NCBI RefSeq assembly: GCF_900112585.1
Contig: NZ_FOLY01000009.1
Coordinates: 1-64,000 of the forward strand
Length of the DNA stretch: 64,000 bases
Reading direction: 5' to 3'
Source: Kushneria avicenniae
GTDB taxonomy: Bacteria > Pseudomonadota > Gammaproteobacteria > Pseudomonadales > Halomonadaceae
Numbering within the stretch: the stretch's first letter is position 1; each line of letters begins with the position of its first letter. Below the pieces are notes generated by a model. That model was not told the DNA's origin. It made no database searches and saw nothing but the letters and a program-made list of their open reading frames with translations. Positions 8,784 to 16,041 of this stretch are shown here, in pieces. The translations under genes and the position numbers were made by a program.

Positions 8784-9476
8784 TCAGTGCAGGCGGCGAT
8801 AGCGCCGGGCTGTAATGTGCTCCGGCGTGATGTCACAGCCCAGCATGACCACTTCGACGCCGGCATCACACGCGGCACGAAAGGTCTGGGCATAGCCGGG
8901 ATCAAGATGCTCTGCCGGCTGAACACTCGCGATACCGCTGTGAGCGACCAGAAAGACCAGCATGGCCCGGTCGCCAGCCGCGCGCAGCGCCATCAGCGTT
9001 TCCAGATGACGCCGTCCGCGGGCGCTGACAGAGTCCGGAAAATAGCCACGGCCCGCCTCCTTTAATGTGACCTGCTTGACCTCGAGCCAGACGACCGCAC
9101 CGCTCGCCGATGTCAACCGAAAATCAAGCCTTGAATCTTCTACCCTGACCTCACGCTTCAGATCCCACGTCCTGTCACCAAAGAGGAGGCCGCCGCTTTC
9201 GATGGCCTCCTGTACCAGCGCATTGGCGCGCCCGGTATGAATGGAAGCCATCGCACCATCCGGAAGCTCGATCAGCTCCCAGGTCCAGGCCAGCCGCCTT
9301 TTGGGGTTGTCATGCCAGGACACCCAGACCCGGCATCCGGGCATGTTGACCGCGCGCATCGAGCCGGTATTGGGGCAGTGGGCCGTAATGACCCGGCCGT
9401 CATCAAGACGGATATCGGCCAGAAAGCGCTTGTAGCGCGCGATAAGCACACCGGACCAGAGCGGTGGCAGTTTCAT
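8784..9476 (-). CDS. sfsA: SfsA family protein (sugar fermentation stimulation)
   Basis: The 230-aa protein matches SfsA throughout: an N-terminal OB-like part with AHCPNTGSM, a nuclease-like core with DFRLT and WLEVKQVT, and PDSVSARGRRHLETL. DNA binding has been reported for the E. coli protein but its biochemical role is unsettled. The sfsA-dksA-gluQ neighbourhood is conserved from E. coli to Halomonadaceae, although here sfsA is divergent from dksA. Confidence 0.92.
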   Translation of the reverse strand: MKLPPLWSGVLIARYKRFLADIRLDDGRVITAHCPNTGSMRAVNMPGCRVWVSWHDNPKRRLAWTWELIELPDGAMASIHTGRANALVQEAIESGGLLFGDRTWDLKREVRVEDSRLDFRLTSASGAVVWLEVKQVTLKEAGRGYFPDSVSARGRRHLETLMALRAAGDRAMLVFLVAHSGIASVQPAEHLDPGYAQTFRAACDAGVEVVMLGCDITPEHITARRYRRLH

Positions 9477-9560
9477 GCGGCGTCACCCGTGATCAATATC
9501 GTATGCGCTGGAGATGTCATGGCGCCCTCTTCAGGCCCCTTGTCTTTCGTACAATGCAGG

Positions 9561-9587
9561 TTGCAATCGGCCTGGATATCCTATAAA
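9561..9587 (+). promoter_or_regulatory. Candidate sigma-70 promoter of dksA
   Basis: TTGCAA (9561-9566) and TATAAA (9582-9587) are spaced 15 bp apart, about 90 bp before the dksA start. The spacer is short, so the exact -10 alignment is uncertain. Confidence 0.4.
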
Positions 9588-9675
9588 TAGCACTACCCTG
9601 AATCACGCGATGCGGTACTCAGAAAGACGCTTGCGGGCCTACGGCATCGCCACTACCTGCAGTGAGGCAATTCCC

Positions 9676-10107
9676 ATGGCAGTAGCCGAGACGCAGTCGC
9701 CTGATAATTTTACGCCCTACGAGCCATCGCCGGGCGAAGAGTACATGAACGAGCAGCAGCTGGCACACTTTCGCCGGATTCTGCTCGGCTGGAAAGCCGA
9801 TCTGATGGCCGAGGTGGATCGTACCGTTCGCCACCTTCAGGAAGACGCCAACAACTATGCTGATCCAGCCGATCGCGCCACGCAGGAGGAAGGCTTCAAC
9901 CTTGAACTGCGCACACGCGATCGCGAGCGCAAGCTGCTCAAGAAAATCAACGAGACCATCGAGAAAATCGACGAGGATGACTACGGCTTCTGTAACGCCT
10001 GTGGCATCGAAATCGGTATTCGCCGTCTTGAAGCCCGACCCACGGCGACGCTGTGCGTGGACTGCAAGACGTTATCGGAACTGAAGGAAAAACAGCTCGG
10101 AGGCTGA
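9676..10107 (+). CDS. dksA: RNA polymerase-binding transcription factor DksA
   Basis: Binds in the RNA polymerase secondary channel and, with ppGpp, mediates the stringent response. The coiled-coil tip motif DPADRA carries the acidic pair D63/D66, and the four-cysteine zinc finger is C106/C109 and C127/C130. The protein is 143 aa, close to E. coli (151). I start at the ATG at 9676; the frame is open to 9514 but the upstream part is not DksA-like. gluQ follows directly with no gap. The stringent-type rRNA promoters near position 150 are a likely target class. Confidence 0.96.
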   Translation: MAVAETQSPDNFTPYEPSPGEEYMNEQQLAHFRRILLGWKADLMAEVDRTVRHLQEDANNYADPADRATQEEGFNLELRTRDRERKLLKKINETIEKIDEDDYGFCNACGIEIGIRRLEARPTATLCVDCKTLSELKEKQLGG

Positions 10108-11019
10108 ATGCCGGGCACAGGATACGACAACGGCCCCGCGGTGGTTGGTCGCTTTGCGCCAACGCCCTCGGGGCCTTTGCATTTCGGGTCGCTTCTGGCG
10201 GCACTTGCCAGCTGGCTTGACGCTCGCGCCCGAGGTGGGCGCTGGCTGCTGCGTATCGAGGATATTGACCCGCCCCGCTGCCCGACCGGTGCCAGCGATA
10301 CCATTCTTGAACAGCTCGACGCCTTCGGCCTTGTCTGGGACGGCCCTGTCGAATATCAGCACGATCACGACACTGATTACCAGAAGGCACTGGCATCGCT
10401 CACGGCACAGAACCTGGCCTACCCCTGCAGCTGTACGAGAAAGGAGTGGCAACACTCGAGTATCTATCCGGGCTGGTGTCGCCACGGGTCAGGGCATCCC
10501 GAACGGGACTGTGCCTGGCGCCTGCGTACCGACCTCGGCGAGCCGGAAATCTGCTGGCAGGACAGACGGCTGGGGCAGCAGTGCTGGTCACTGCCGGCGC
10601 TGGGCGATGTCGTACTCAAGCGACGTGACGGCCTCTGGGCCTATCAGCTGGCCGTCGTGGTCGACGATGCTCGCCAAGGCATCACGGATATTGTTCGCGG
10701 CGCCGACCTGCTCGACAACACCCCCTGGCAGATTCGACTGCAGCAGGCACTGGGCTACCCAACGCCGGCCTATCTGCATTTGCCGCTGGTCATCGCCGGC
10801 AATGGCCAGAAACTTTCCAAGCAGAATCTGGCCCCCGCACTCCCCTGCCAGGATCACGCCGTTCGCCCGTTGCTGCACGAAGCACTGACACTGCTGGGAC
10901 AGTCTCCAGCGTCCGATCTGCGTCATGCCAGCGTGTTCGAACAGCTGAAAGCCGCCATCAATCACTGGCAGCCTCATAATTTGTCCATGCAGGATGTTCA
11001 GCGCACGACATCAAAATGA
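10108..11019 (+). CDS. gluQ: Glutamyl-Q tRNA(Asp) synthetase
   Basis: A truncated GluRS-like enzyme that attaches glutamate to queuosine-34 of tRNA-Asp. The N-terminal Rossmann domain has the HIGH-like PSGPLHFGS at about residues 20-28. Zinc-binding cysteines occur in CSCTRKEW and GWCRHG, and a KMSKS-like GQKLSKQN lies near residue 235. The anticodon-binding domain of GluRS is missing, as is normal for the family (303 aa). The ATG follows the dksA stop codon immediately, so it is probably coupled to dksA. Confidence 0.94.
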   Translation: MPGTGYDNGPAVVGRFAPTPSGPLHFGSLLAALASWLDARARGGRWLLRIEDIDPPRCPTGASDTILEQLDAFGLVWDGPVEYQHDHDTDYQKALASLTAQNLAYPCSCTRKEWQHSSIYPGWCRHGSGHPERDCAWRLRTDLGEPEICWQDRRLGQQCWSLPALGDVVLKRRDGLWAYQLAVVVDDARQGITDIVRGADLLDNTPWQIRLQQALGYPTPAYLHLPLVIAGNGQKLSKQNLAPALPCQDHAVRPLLHEALTLLGQSPASDLRHASVFEQLKAAINHWQPHNLSMQDVQRTTSK

Positions 11020-11026
11020 CCTATAT

Positions 11027-11047
11027 CGACCATCGTCGTCTTTTTTT
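11027..11047 (+). terminator. Weak candidate terminator after gluQ
   Basis: A 4-bp stem (11027-11030 with 11035-11038) with a 4-nt loop is followed by TC and seven T. The T-run is convincing but the stem is short. Confidence 0.35.
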
Positions 11048-11087
11048 ACGTCATATTGCGCGTATGCTGACCCTAGCCAACAAGGAC

Positions 11088-11138
11088 AGTGCACTAATAA
11101 AAGGCATTAGCGCATCATTTCTGCACTACGTAAGTGCA
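11088..11138 (+). promoter_or_regulatory. Palindromic upstream sites (candidate enhancer for a sigma-54 activator)
   Basis: Two related palindromes: AGTGCACT at 11088-11095, and TGCACT-N5-AGTGCA at 11122-11138. They lie about 125-175 bp upstream of the predicted start of the CrcZ-like RNA. That is the range used by sigma-54 enhancer-binding proteins such as CbrB. An AT-rich stretch (about 11208-11234) lies between them and the promoter and could bend. Which protein binds is inference. Confidence 0.5.
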
Positions 11139-11235
11139 ATAGAAGATATGACGTATTTTTTCTTCGTCTCCACTGATGCCGCGCAGCACTCGTAAAAACA
11201 GGCAGCCTTTTGAAAATAAAAGTTATTTTTTAATG

Positions 11236-11251
11236 TGGCACGTATTCTGCT
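11236..11251 (+). promoter_or_regulatory. Sigma-54 (RpoN) -24/-12 promoter of the CrcZ-like RNA
   Basis: TGGCACgtattCTGCT has GG at -25/-24 (11237-11238) and GC at -13/-12 (11249-11250) with exact sigma-54 spacing. The consensus is TGGCAC-N5-TTGCA. It predicts transcription from about 11262. crcZ in Pseudomonas is transcribed from an RpoN promoter activated by CbrB. Confidence 0.8.
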
Positions 11252-11302
11252 CCAACCAAAGCGACTGAAGAAGAATAAAACCGATCGCACGTGCCGGCCA
11301 CC

Positions 11303-11620
11303 AACAAGAACAACAACGGTCAGGCATCGATCAGACAGCCTGTCACAACAACAATAAACAAGGCATGTCATGAACATGCTGGTTGTCAGGGCCCGAATAA
11401 CAACAACAGGGGGCTGGCAACACTGGAGGCGCCAACAACAACAATAATCGCCTCCCGCTCTCGGAATACGATGTCCCTGCAGTGGTTGTACGACAACAAC
11501 AACATAACCCTGCGACACTCCAGAACAACAACAAGATCACTGGAGCAGCCCTATGGCTGTCGTCATGGAAGATTGTTTTGAATACGAGATGTTCACAGCC
11601 GTCAGAACACAACAACAAGA
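11303..11620 (+). repeat. Seven AACAACAA-type CA-motif clusters
   Basis: The clusters are at 11303-11317, 11345-11361, 11396-11408, 11434-11448, 11493-11507, 11524-11536 and 11607-11620. Flanking complementary arms include 11425-11431/11449-11455 (7 bp), 11518-11523/11540-11545 (6 bp), 11598-11602/11625-11629 (5 bp) and 11479-11487/11506-11513 (8 bp with a bulged T). Spacing between clusters is irregular (about 30-85 nt), so this is not a tandem repeat or CRISPR. Confidence 0.9.
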
Positions 11621-11704
11621 CACCACGGCATGATGACTTTGGTGAACATGGTACGTATTCAGGGCGATGCGCCATCACGAAAAAATCATAATAAAGCACG
11701 ATTG

Positions 11705-11732
11705 CGGGGAGACGAATTGTCTCCCCGTTTTT
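11705..11732 (+). terminator. Intrinsic terminator of the CrcZ-like RNA
   Basis: A 9-bp stem (11705-11713 with 11719-11727) with a GAATT loop is followed by TTTTT. It ends the small RNA about 165 bp before pcnB. Confidence 0.92.
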
Positions 11733-11765
11733 ATTGCCGGACATCGGGTTGTATGACAGCCTGCT

Positions 11766-11793
11766 TTGCAAGCTTTTGTTGCTCGGCTACACT
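11766..11793 (+). promoter_or_regulatory. Candidate sigma-70 promoter of pcnB-folK-panB-panC
   Basis: TTGCAA (11766-11771) and TACACT (11788-11793) are separated by 16 bp. They lie after the small-RNA terminator and before pcnB, so pcnB can be transcribed independently of the RNA. Confidence 0.5.
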
Positions 11794-11897
11794 GAGCTTC
11801 TGATCGGCGTTCCGATGCAACAGGGCGCAAACAGATCGGAGCATGATGGCCAAAACGGTCGGCTCCGGAATTTTCCTCAGGTCAACATGGCTTCACC

Positions 11898-13238
11898 TTG
11901 ACGCCCACCATTCTTCCTCGTGATCAACACCCCATTTCCCGGCGAATGCTCAGCGACAATGCGCTGAAGGTACTCTATCGCCTTAACCAGGCGGGCTTTG
12001 AAGCCTATCTTGTCGGGGGGTGCGTCAGAGATTCCCTGCTCGGGCAGGTTCCCAAGGATTTCGATGTGGCGACCAACGCCACCCCGGAGCAGGTTCGCGG
12101 CGTCTTTCGCAACGCCCGTTTGATCGGCCGCCGCTTTCGCATTGTTCATGTCCGCTTTGGCCGTGAAATCATTGAGGTCACCACCTTCCGCGGTGGCCAT
12201 GACAACGACCAGGCCGATCGCCATTCGCATCAGTCCGAAGAGGGACTGCTGCTGCGCGACAACGTCTGGGGCAGCGTCGACGAGGATGCCCTGCGCCGCG
12301 ACTTTACCGTCAACGCGCTCTATTACAGCGTCCGCGACTTTGCCATTCATGACTGGACCGGCGGCCTGGAGGATCTCGAGCATCGCGTGCTGCGTCTGAT
12401 CGGCGATCCCGATCTTCGCTATCGTGAAGACCCGGTGCGCATGCTTCGTGCCGTTCGCTTTGCCAGCAAGCTGGATTTCACCCTGGCCGCCGAGACCGAA
12501 GCGCCGCTTGAAACCTGTGCGCCGCTGCTGCTGCAGATTCCACCGGCGCGACTGTTTGAAGAGGTCCTCAAGCTGTTTCTCTCCGGTCATGCCCTGAGCA
12601 CCTTCCATGCGCTAAGGCGTCACGGCCTTTTTGCCATGCTGTTTCCGGGCACCGAGGAGTCGTTTGATCAATTGGACTGGGCGCTGCCCATGGTCGAACA
12701 GGCACTGATCAATACTGATGAGCGCATTCGGGCCGACAAGCCGGTGACACCGGCCTTTTTATATGCCGCACTGCTCTGGCCGGCCACGGTGGCGCAGACC
12801 GCCCGGCTGATCGAGGACGGCATCCCGCCGGTGCCGGCAGCCCAGCAGGCCTCTCAGCAGGAACTCAATCGGCAGCTGCAGCATACGTCCATTCCGAAAC
12901 GTTTCAGCCTGCCCATGCGTGAAATCTGGGACATGCAGCTGATGCTGCCGCGCCGACGAGGCAAACGTCCGTTCCAGACACTGGCACATCAACGCTTTCG
13001 CGCCGCCTATGATTTCCTGCTGCTCAGAGAATCCGCCGGCGAGATTGCTTCCGGTCTGGGGCAGTGGTGGACGCGCTTTCAGGACGCCAGCGAAAGCCAG
13101 CAGCGCGAAATGGTGCAAAAGGTCGAGCAGGGGCACGACGATGCTGCCATCGATGACGATGCGCCCGAGAGCATGCCCATGCCGACCCGTAAACCCAGAC
13201 GTCGTCGGCGCCGCCGCCCCAGGGATCAGCAGGAGTGA
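11898..13238 (+). CDS. pcnB: Poly(A) polymerase I
   Basis: Adds 3' poly(A) tails that mark RNAs for decay. The class II nucleotidyltransferase core YLVGGCVRDSLLG and DFDVAT lies at about residues 33-55, and the RNA-binding domain follows. The C-terminus is very basic (PRRRRRRRPRD), as usual. A TTG start at 11898 is chosen: the frame is closed by a stop at 11844, no ATG/GTG precedes, and the conserved RDQHPISR block lies before the first internal ATG at 11946. Its stop overlaps the folK GTG start. The pcnB-folK-panB-panC order matches Pseudomonas. Confidence 0.93.
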   Translation: MTPTILPRDQHPISRRMLSDNALKVLYRLNQAGFEAYLVGGCVRDSLLGQVPKDFDVATNATPEQVRGVFRNARLIGRRFRIVHVRFGREIIEVTTFRGGHDNDQADRHSHQSEEGLLLRDNVWGSVDEDALRRDFTVNALYYSVRDFAIHDWTGGLEDLEHRVLRLIGDPDLRYREDPVRMLRAVRFASKLDFTLAAETEAPLETCAPLLLQIPPARLFEEVLKLFLSGHALSTFHALRRHGLFAMLFPGTEESFDQLDWALPMVEQALINTDERIRADKPVTPAFLYAALLWPATVAQTARLIEDGIPPVPAAQQASQQELNRQLQHTSIPKRFSLPMREIWDMQLMLPRRRGKRPFQTLAHQRFRAAYDFLLLRESAGEIASGLGQWWTRFQDASESQQREMVQKVEQGHDDAAIDDDAPESMPMPTRKPRRRRRRRPRDQQE

Positions 13239-13720
13239 GTCATGCCGCATGGATCGGGCTGGGCAGTAATCTGGGCCATCCTCGTCAGCAGATACTGACG
13301 GCGCTGGAGGATCTGGCAGCGCTCCCCCTGACCACGATCAAGGCGCGCTCTTGCCTTTACAGCAGTCGCCCGGTCGGCCCTCAGGATCAGCCCGATTTCA
13401 TCAATGCCGTGGCGGTTCTGAGCACCCGCCTCTCACCGCTTGCACTGCTGGATCAGCTGCAGGCGCTGGAGCAGCGCCATCGACGCGTGCGAGAGCGTCA
13501 CTGGGGGCCGCGAACGCTGGATCTTGACCTGCTGCTGTATGACGATCAGATGCTCGATCTGCCGCGGCTGGTGGTGCCTCACCCCTGGCTTGGCGAGCGC
13601 GCCTTTGTGGTCCACCCCATGCTGGAGATCACCCCCGATTTCTGCCTGCCGGACGGCCAGCGCCTGGATCAGTTGCCGGCCGCGCAGCCCTCGAATGACT
13701 TGAAGCGCCTGTCACTCTGA
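13235..13720 (+). CDS. folK: 6-hydroxymethyl-7,8-dihydropterin pyrophosphokinase
   Basis: Transfers pyrophosphate from ATP to hydroxymethyl-dihydropterin in folate synthesis. The motifs GLGSNLGHP at the N-terminus, RPVGPQDQPDFINAV, and the signature GPRTLDLDLLLYDD are present; 161 aa is typical. It begins with GTG at 13235, overlapping the pcnB stop (GTGA) behind an AGGA site. The next folate enzyme, FolP, is encoded elsewhere in the window. Confidence 0.95.
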   Translation: MSHAAWIGLGSNLGHPRQQILTALEDLAALPLTTIKARSCLYSSRPVGPQDQPDFINAVAVLSTRLSPLALLDQLQALEQRHRRVRERHWGPRTLDLDLLLYDDQMLDLPRLVVPHPWLGERAFVVHPMLEITPDFCLPDGQRLDQLPAAQPSNDLKRLSL

Positions 13721-13766
13721 CTCTAGACTCGAGCTGCCACACCGGCTGTCGAGTATCGAGGACTGC

Positions 13767-14561
13767 ATGCGTCACCCCATTACCCTTCAGACCCTGAACG
13801 AACGTCGCAGGACCGGACAGCCGTTCAGTTGCCTGACTGCCTATGATGCTACCCTGGCGACGCTGGCCGGCAATGCCGGCATCGAGGTTCTTCTGATCGG
13901 CGACTCGCTGGGCATGGTCCTGCAGGGCCATGCTTCCACCCTGCCCGTAACGCTTCAGGACATGATCTATCACACCCGCTGCGTGGCGCGGGCCGATACG
14001 ACCAGCCTGATCATGGCGGATCTGCCCTTCATGACCAATACCACAACGGTCCAGACCCTTCAGGCGGCCGGGCAACTGATGCAGGCCGGTGCGCACATGG
14101 TCAAGCTCGAAGGCGAGGCGTGGCTTGCCGAGACGGTCACAGCGCTGACACAGCGCGGCGTGCCCGTCTGTATTCACATGGGGCTGACACCACAAAGCGT
14201 TAACGCGCTCGGAGGCTATCGCGTTCAGGGCCGCAACGCACAGCAGGCAGAAGCCATGCTCGAGGCCGCCAAAACCCTGGAGCAGGCCGGCGCAGCCGTC
14301 ATTTTGCTGGAGTGCGTGCCCCGCGAACTGGCCGGGCGCATTCGTGACGCCCTTGAAGTGCCGGTCATCGGCATCGGCGCCGGCCCTGACGTGGACGGAC
14401 AGATTCTGGTCATGCACGACATGCTCGGGGCAACCACCGGTCGGGCACCGCGATTTGTCAGGGACTTCATGGCAGACACCGGCAGCATCAGCGCTGCCTT
14501 CAGGGCCTATCACGAAGCAGTCACAACGCGCAGCTTTCCCTCCCCGGAACACTGCTTTTAA
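13767..14561 (+). CDS. panB: 3-methyl-2-oxobutanoate hydroxymethyltransferase
   Basis: First committed step of pantothenate synthesis, forming ketopantoate. The 264-aa protein has GDSLGMVLQGH (substrate/metal site), HMGLTPQSVNALGGY, and the catalytic-region EGEAW and LLECVP motifs. It lies 46 bp after folK and 18 bp before panC, so it is probably one operon. Confidence 0.96.
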   Translation: MRHPITLQTLNERRRTGQPFSCLTAYDATLATLAGNAGIEVLLIGDSLGMVLQGHASTLPVTLQDMIYHTRCVARADTTSLIMADLPFMTNTTTVQTLQAAGQLMQAGAHMVKLEGEAWLAETVTALTQRGVPVCIHMGLTPQSVNALGGYRVQGRNAQQAEAMLEAAKTLEQAGAAVILLECVPRELAGRIRDALEVPVIGIGAGPDVDGQILVMHDMLGATTGRAPRFVRDFMADTGSISAAFRAYHEAVTTRSFPSPEHCF

Positions 14562-14579
14562 CAGCGGACAGGACAAGAC

Positions 14580-15425
14580 ATGCAAACGTTCGAGGATGTG
14601 GCAGCGCTCTGGCAGGTACTGGCCGACTGGCGCCGTGAAGGTCTCAGAATGGCGCTGGTACCCACCATGGGCAATCTTCATGAAGGCCATCTGAGACTGG
14701 TGGATGCGGCTCTTCAGCATGCTGATCGCGTCGTGGCGACCATTTTTGTCAATCCACTGCAGTTTGGTCCCGATGAAGATCTGGCCCGCTATCCGCGCAC
14801 CCTGGCAGATGATCAGCGCGCACTGGCCGAGCGCGGCTGCGACCTGCTGTTTGCACCAGCGGTCGAAACGCTCTATCCCGAGGGTCAGGAAGGGCTGACG
14901 CGGGTCAGCGTGCCGCAGGTCTCGCAGGGACTCTGCGGCGACCATCGGCCGGGCCATTTCGATGGCGTTGCAACGGTGGTCAGCCTGCTGTTCAATCTGA
15001 CCCGTCCGGATGTCGCCTGTTTCGGCGAAAAGGATTTCCAGCAGCTGGCGGTTATTCGCAAGCTGGTCCGCGATCAGCACATGCCCATCGACATCATTGG
15101 CGTTCCCATTGCACGCGACCATGATGGACTGGCGCTCTCTTCGCGCAATGGCTATCTGGATCGCGACGCACGAACCCGAGCCAGTCAGCTGTATCAATGT
15201 CTTGCCGACAGCGCGCAACGCCTTGAACGCGGTCAAGACAGCGAAGCGGTACTGACGCAGGGTCGACGGCAGCTGGAGGCCGCAGGGTTTCGGCCCGACT
15301 ATCTGGCCCTCTGTGACGCCACGACCCTGCAGCCCGTCAGCACCTGGCAGCCCGGGTCGGTGCTACTGGCCGCGGCCTGGCTGGGCAATACCCGGCTGAT
15401 CGACAATCTACCCTGCCGCTCATGA
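14580..15425 (+). CDS. panC: Pantothenate synthetase
   Basis: ATP-dependent condensation of pantoate with beta-alanine. The HIGH-like [10 protein letters not shown] is at about residues 28-37, and FGEKDFQQL and SSRNGYL (KMSKS-equivalent) are present. It is 281 aa. The stop overlaps the ATG of the following GNAT frame (ATGA). panD is not in the window. Confidence 0.96.
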   Translation: MQTFEDVAALWQVLADWRREGLRMALVPTMGNLHEGHLRLVDAALQHADRVVATIFVNPLQFGPDEDLARYPRTLADDQRALAERGCDLLFAPAVETLYPEGQEGLTRVSVPQVSQGLCGDHRPGHFDGVATVVSLLFNLTRPDVACFGEKDFQQLAVIRKLVRDQHMPIDIIGVPIARDHDGLALSSRNGYLDRDARTRASQLYQCLADSAQRLERGQDSEAVLTQGRRQLEAAGFRPDYLALCDATTLQPVSTWQPGSVLLAAAWLGNTRLIDNLPCRS

Positions 15426-15884
15426 CGCTCTGGCGCCGCGCTCGGCCCGAGGACATGACGGCGCTGATCAACTGGATCGACTCGCCGGCAACGCTTTTCA
15501 GGTGGGGCGGCCCCTCGCTCACGTGGCCGGCAACGTCTGATCAGCTGTGGCAGCACATTGAGGCGGCCTTCTTACCCTCCTTTTCTCTGGAAGAAGATGA
15601 CGCACTTCTTGCCTTCGGTCAGCTGGCACTTCGTGAACAGGGCATACCGCAGCATCTTTGTCGGCTTATCGTAGCGCCTCACCGGCGGGGCCAACAGCTG
15701 GGGGGAAAGGCTTTGTCACCATCTCATGGCGCACGCCGCACGGATGGGCGCCACGCAGGCCATGCTCAATGTTGCCATGACCAATGAGCACGCCGTTCGG
15801 CTGTACAAGCGTCTCGGCTTCGTCAATGTCGGGCCTGTCAGCGAACGCGGTATACAGGCCATGACGCGCCCACTCTGGTCATGA
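15422..15884 (+). pseudogene. GNAT-family N-acetyltransferase, frameshifted
   Basis: The first frame starts at 15422 with [16 protein letters not shown] and runs through the acetyl-CoA loop (IVAPHRRGQQL). It then loses similarity after a run of six G at 15700-15705. The +1-shifted frame resumes a perfect GNAT C-terminus (MAHAARMGATQAML, NEHAVRLYKRLGF) and stops at 15884. One fewer G restores a protein of about 154 aa. It is coupled to panC by an ATGA overlap. It could be a recent pseudogene, a slippery or phase-variable site, or a sequencing error. Confidence 0.85.
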
Positions 15885-15944
15885 CACTGTTTTATAGCCA
15901 TGGCACTGCCGCCACAGCCTTGCGCCGCCGATCAATCATGAAAG

Positions 15945-15980
15945 AGGGCCTGACCCCGAAAGATGTCGGAATCAGGCCCT
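15945..15980 (-). terminator. Candidate terminator of pnp
   Basis: A 9-bp stem (15945-15953 with 15972-15980), with extra CCGA/TCGG pairing inside, is followed on the minus strand by CTTTC. The T-run is weak. Confidence 0.5.
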
Positions 15981-16041
15981 GAACTGCCGCATGACCAAAG
16001 CACCCGTTCAACAAGCGCCGTGATTCAGCAACACTGGAAGA

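Larger units (their letters stand above)
11262..11733 (+). ncRNA. crcZ: CrcZ-like Hfq/Crc-sequestering small RNA
   Basis: A roughly 470-nt RNA predicted from the sigma-54 promoter start to an intrinsic terminator. It contains no credible coding frame. It carries seven A-rich clusters matching the AAnAAnAA CA motif that the distal face of Hfq (with Crc) binds, and I can draw a stem that puts each cluster in a loop. P. aeruginosa CrcZ is about 400 nt with several such motifs and lies directly upstream of pcnB, as here. CrcZ relieves carbon catabolite repression by titrating Hfq/Crc. Unlike Pseudomonas, cbrA and cbrB are not beside it. Function is inferred from motif, promoter type and location; primary sequence similarity to known CrcZ was not tested. 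Confidence 0.85.

Noticed and set aside
11303..11620. AACAACAA clusters as a CRISPR array or microsatellite
   Set aside because: Spacing is irregular (about 30-85 nt), the units are only 13-17 nt, and there are no matching repeats in the intervening DNA; the clusters sit in hairpin loops.
11291..11771. Open frames over the CrcZ-like region (a 96-aa plus-strand frame rich in Asn, a Leu/Cys-rich minus-strand frame)
   Set aside because: They are produced by the AAC repeats and their complement, have no ribosome sites or domain features, and the region has RNA-gene signals instead.
13629..15236. 535-aa minus-strand frame over panB-panC
   Set aside because: Antisense to two clearly identified enzymes; composition is that of a shadow.
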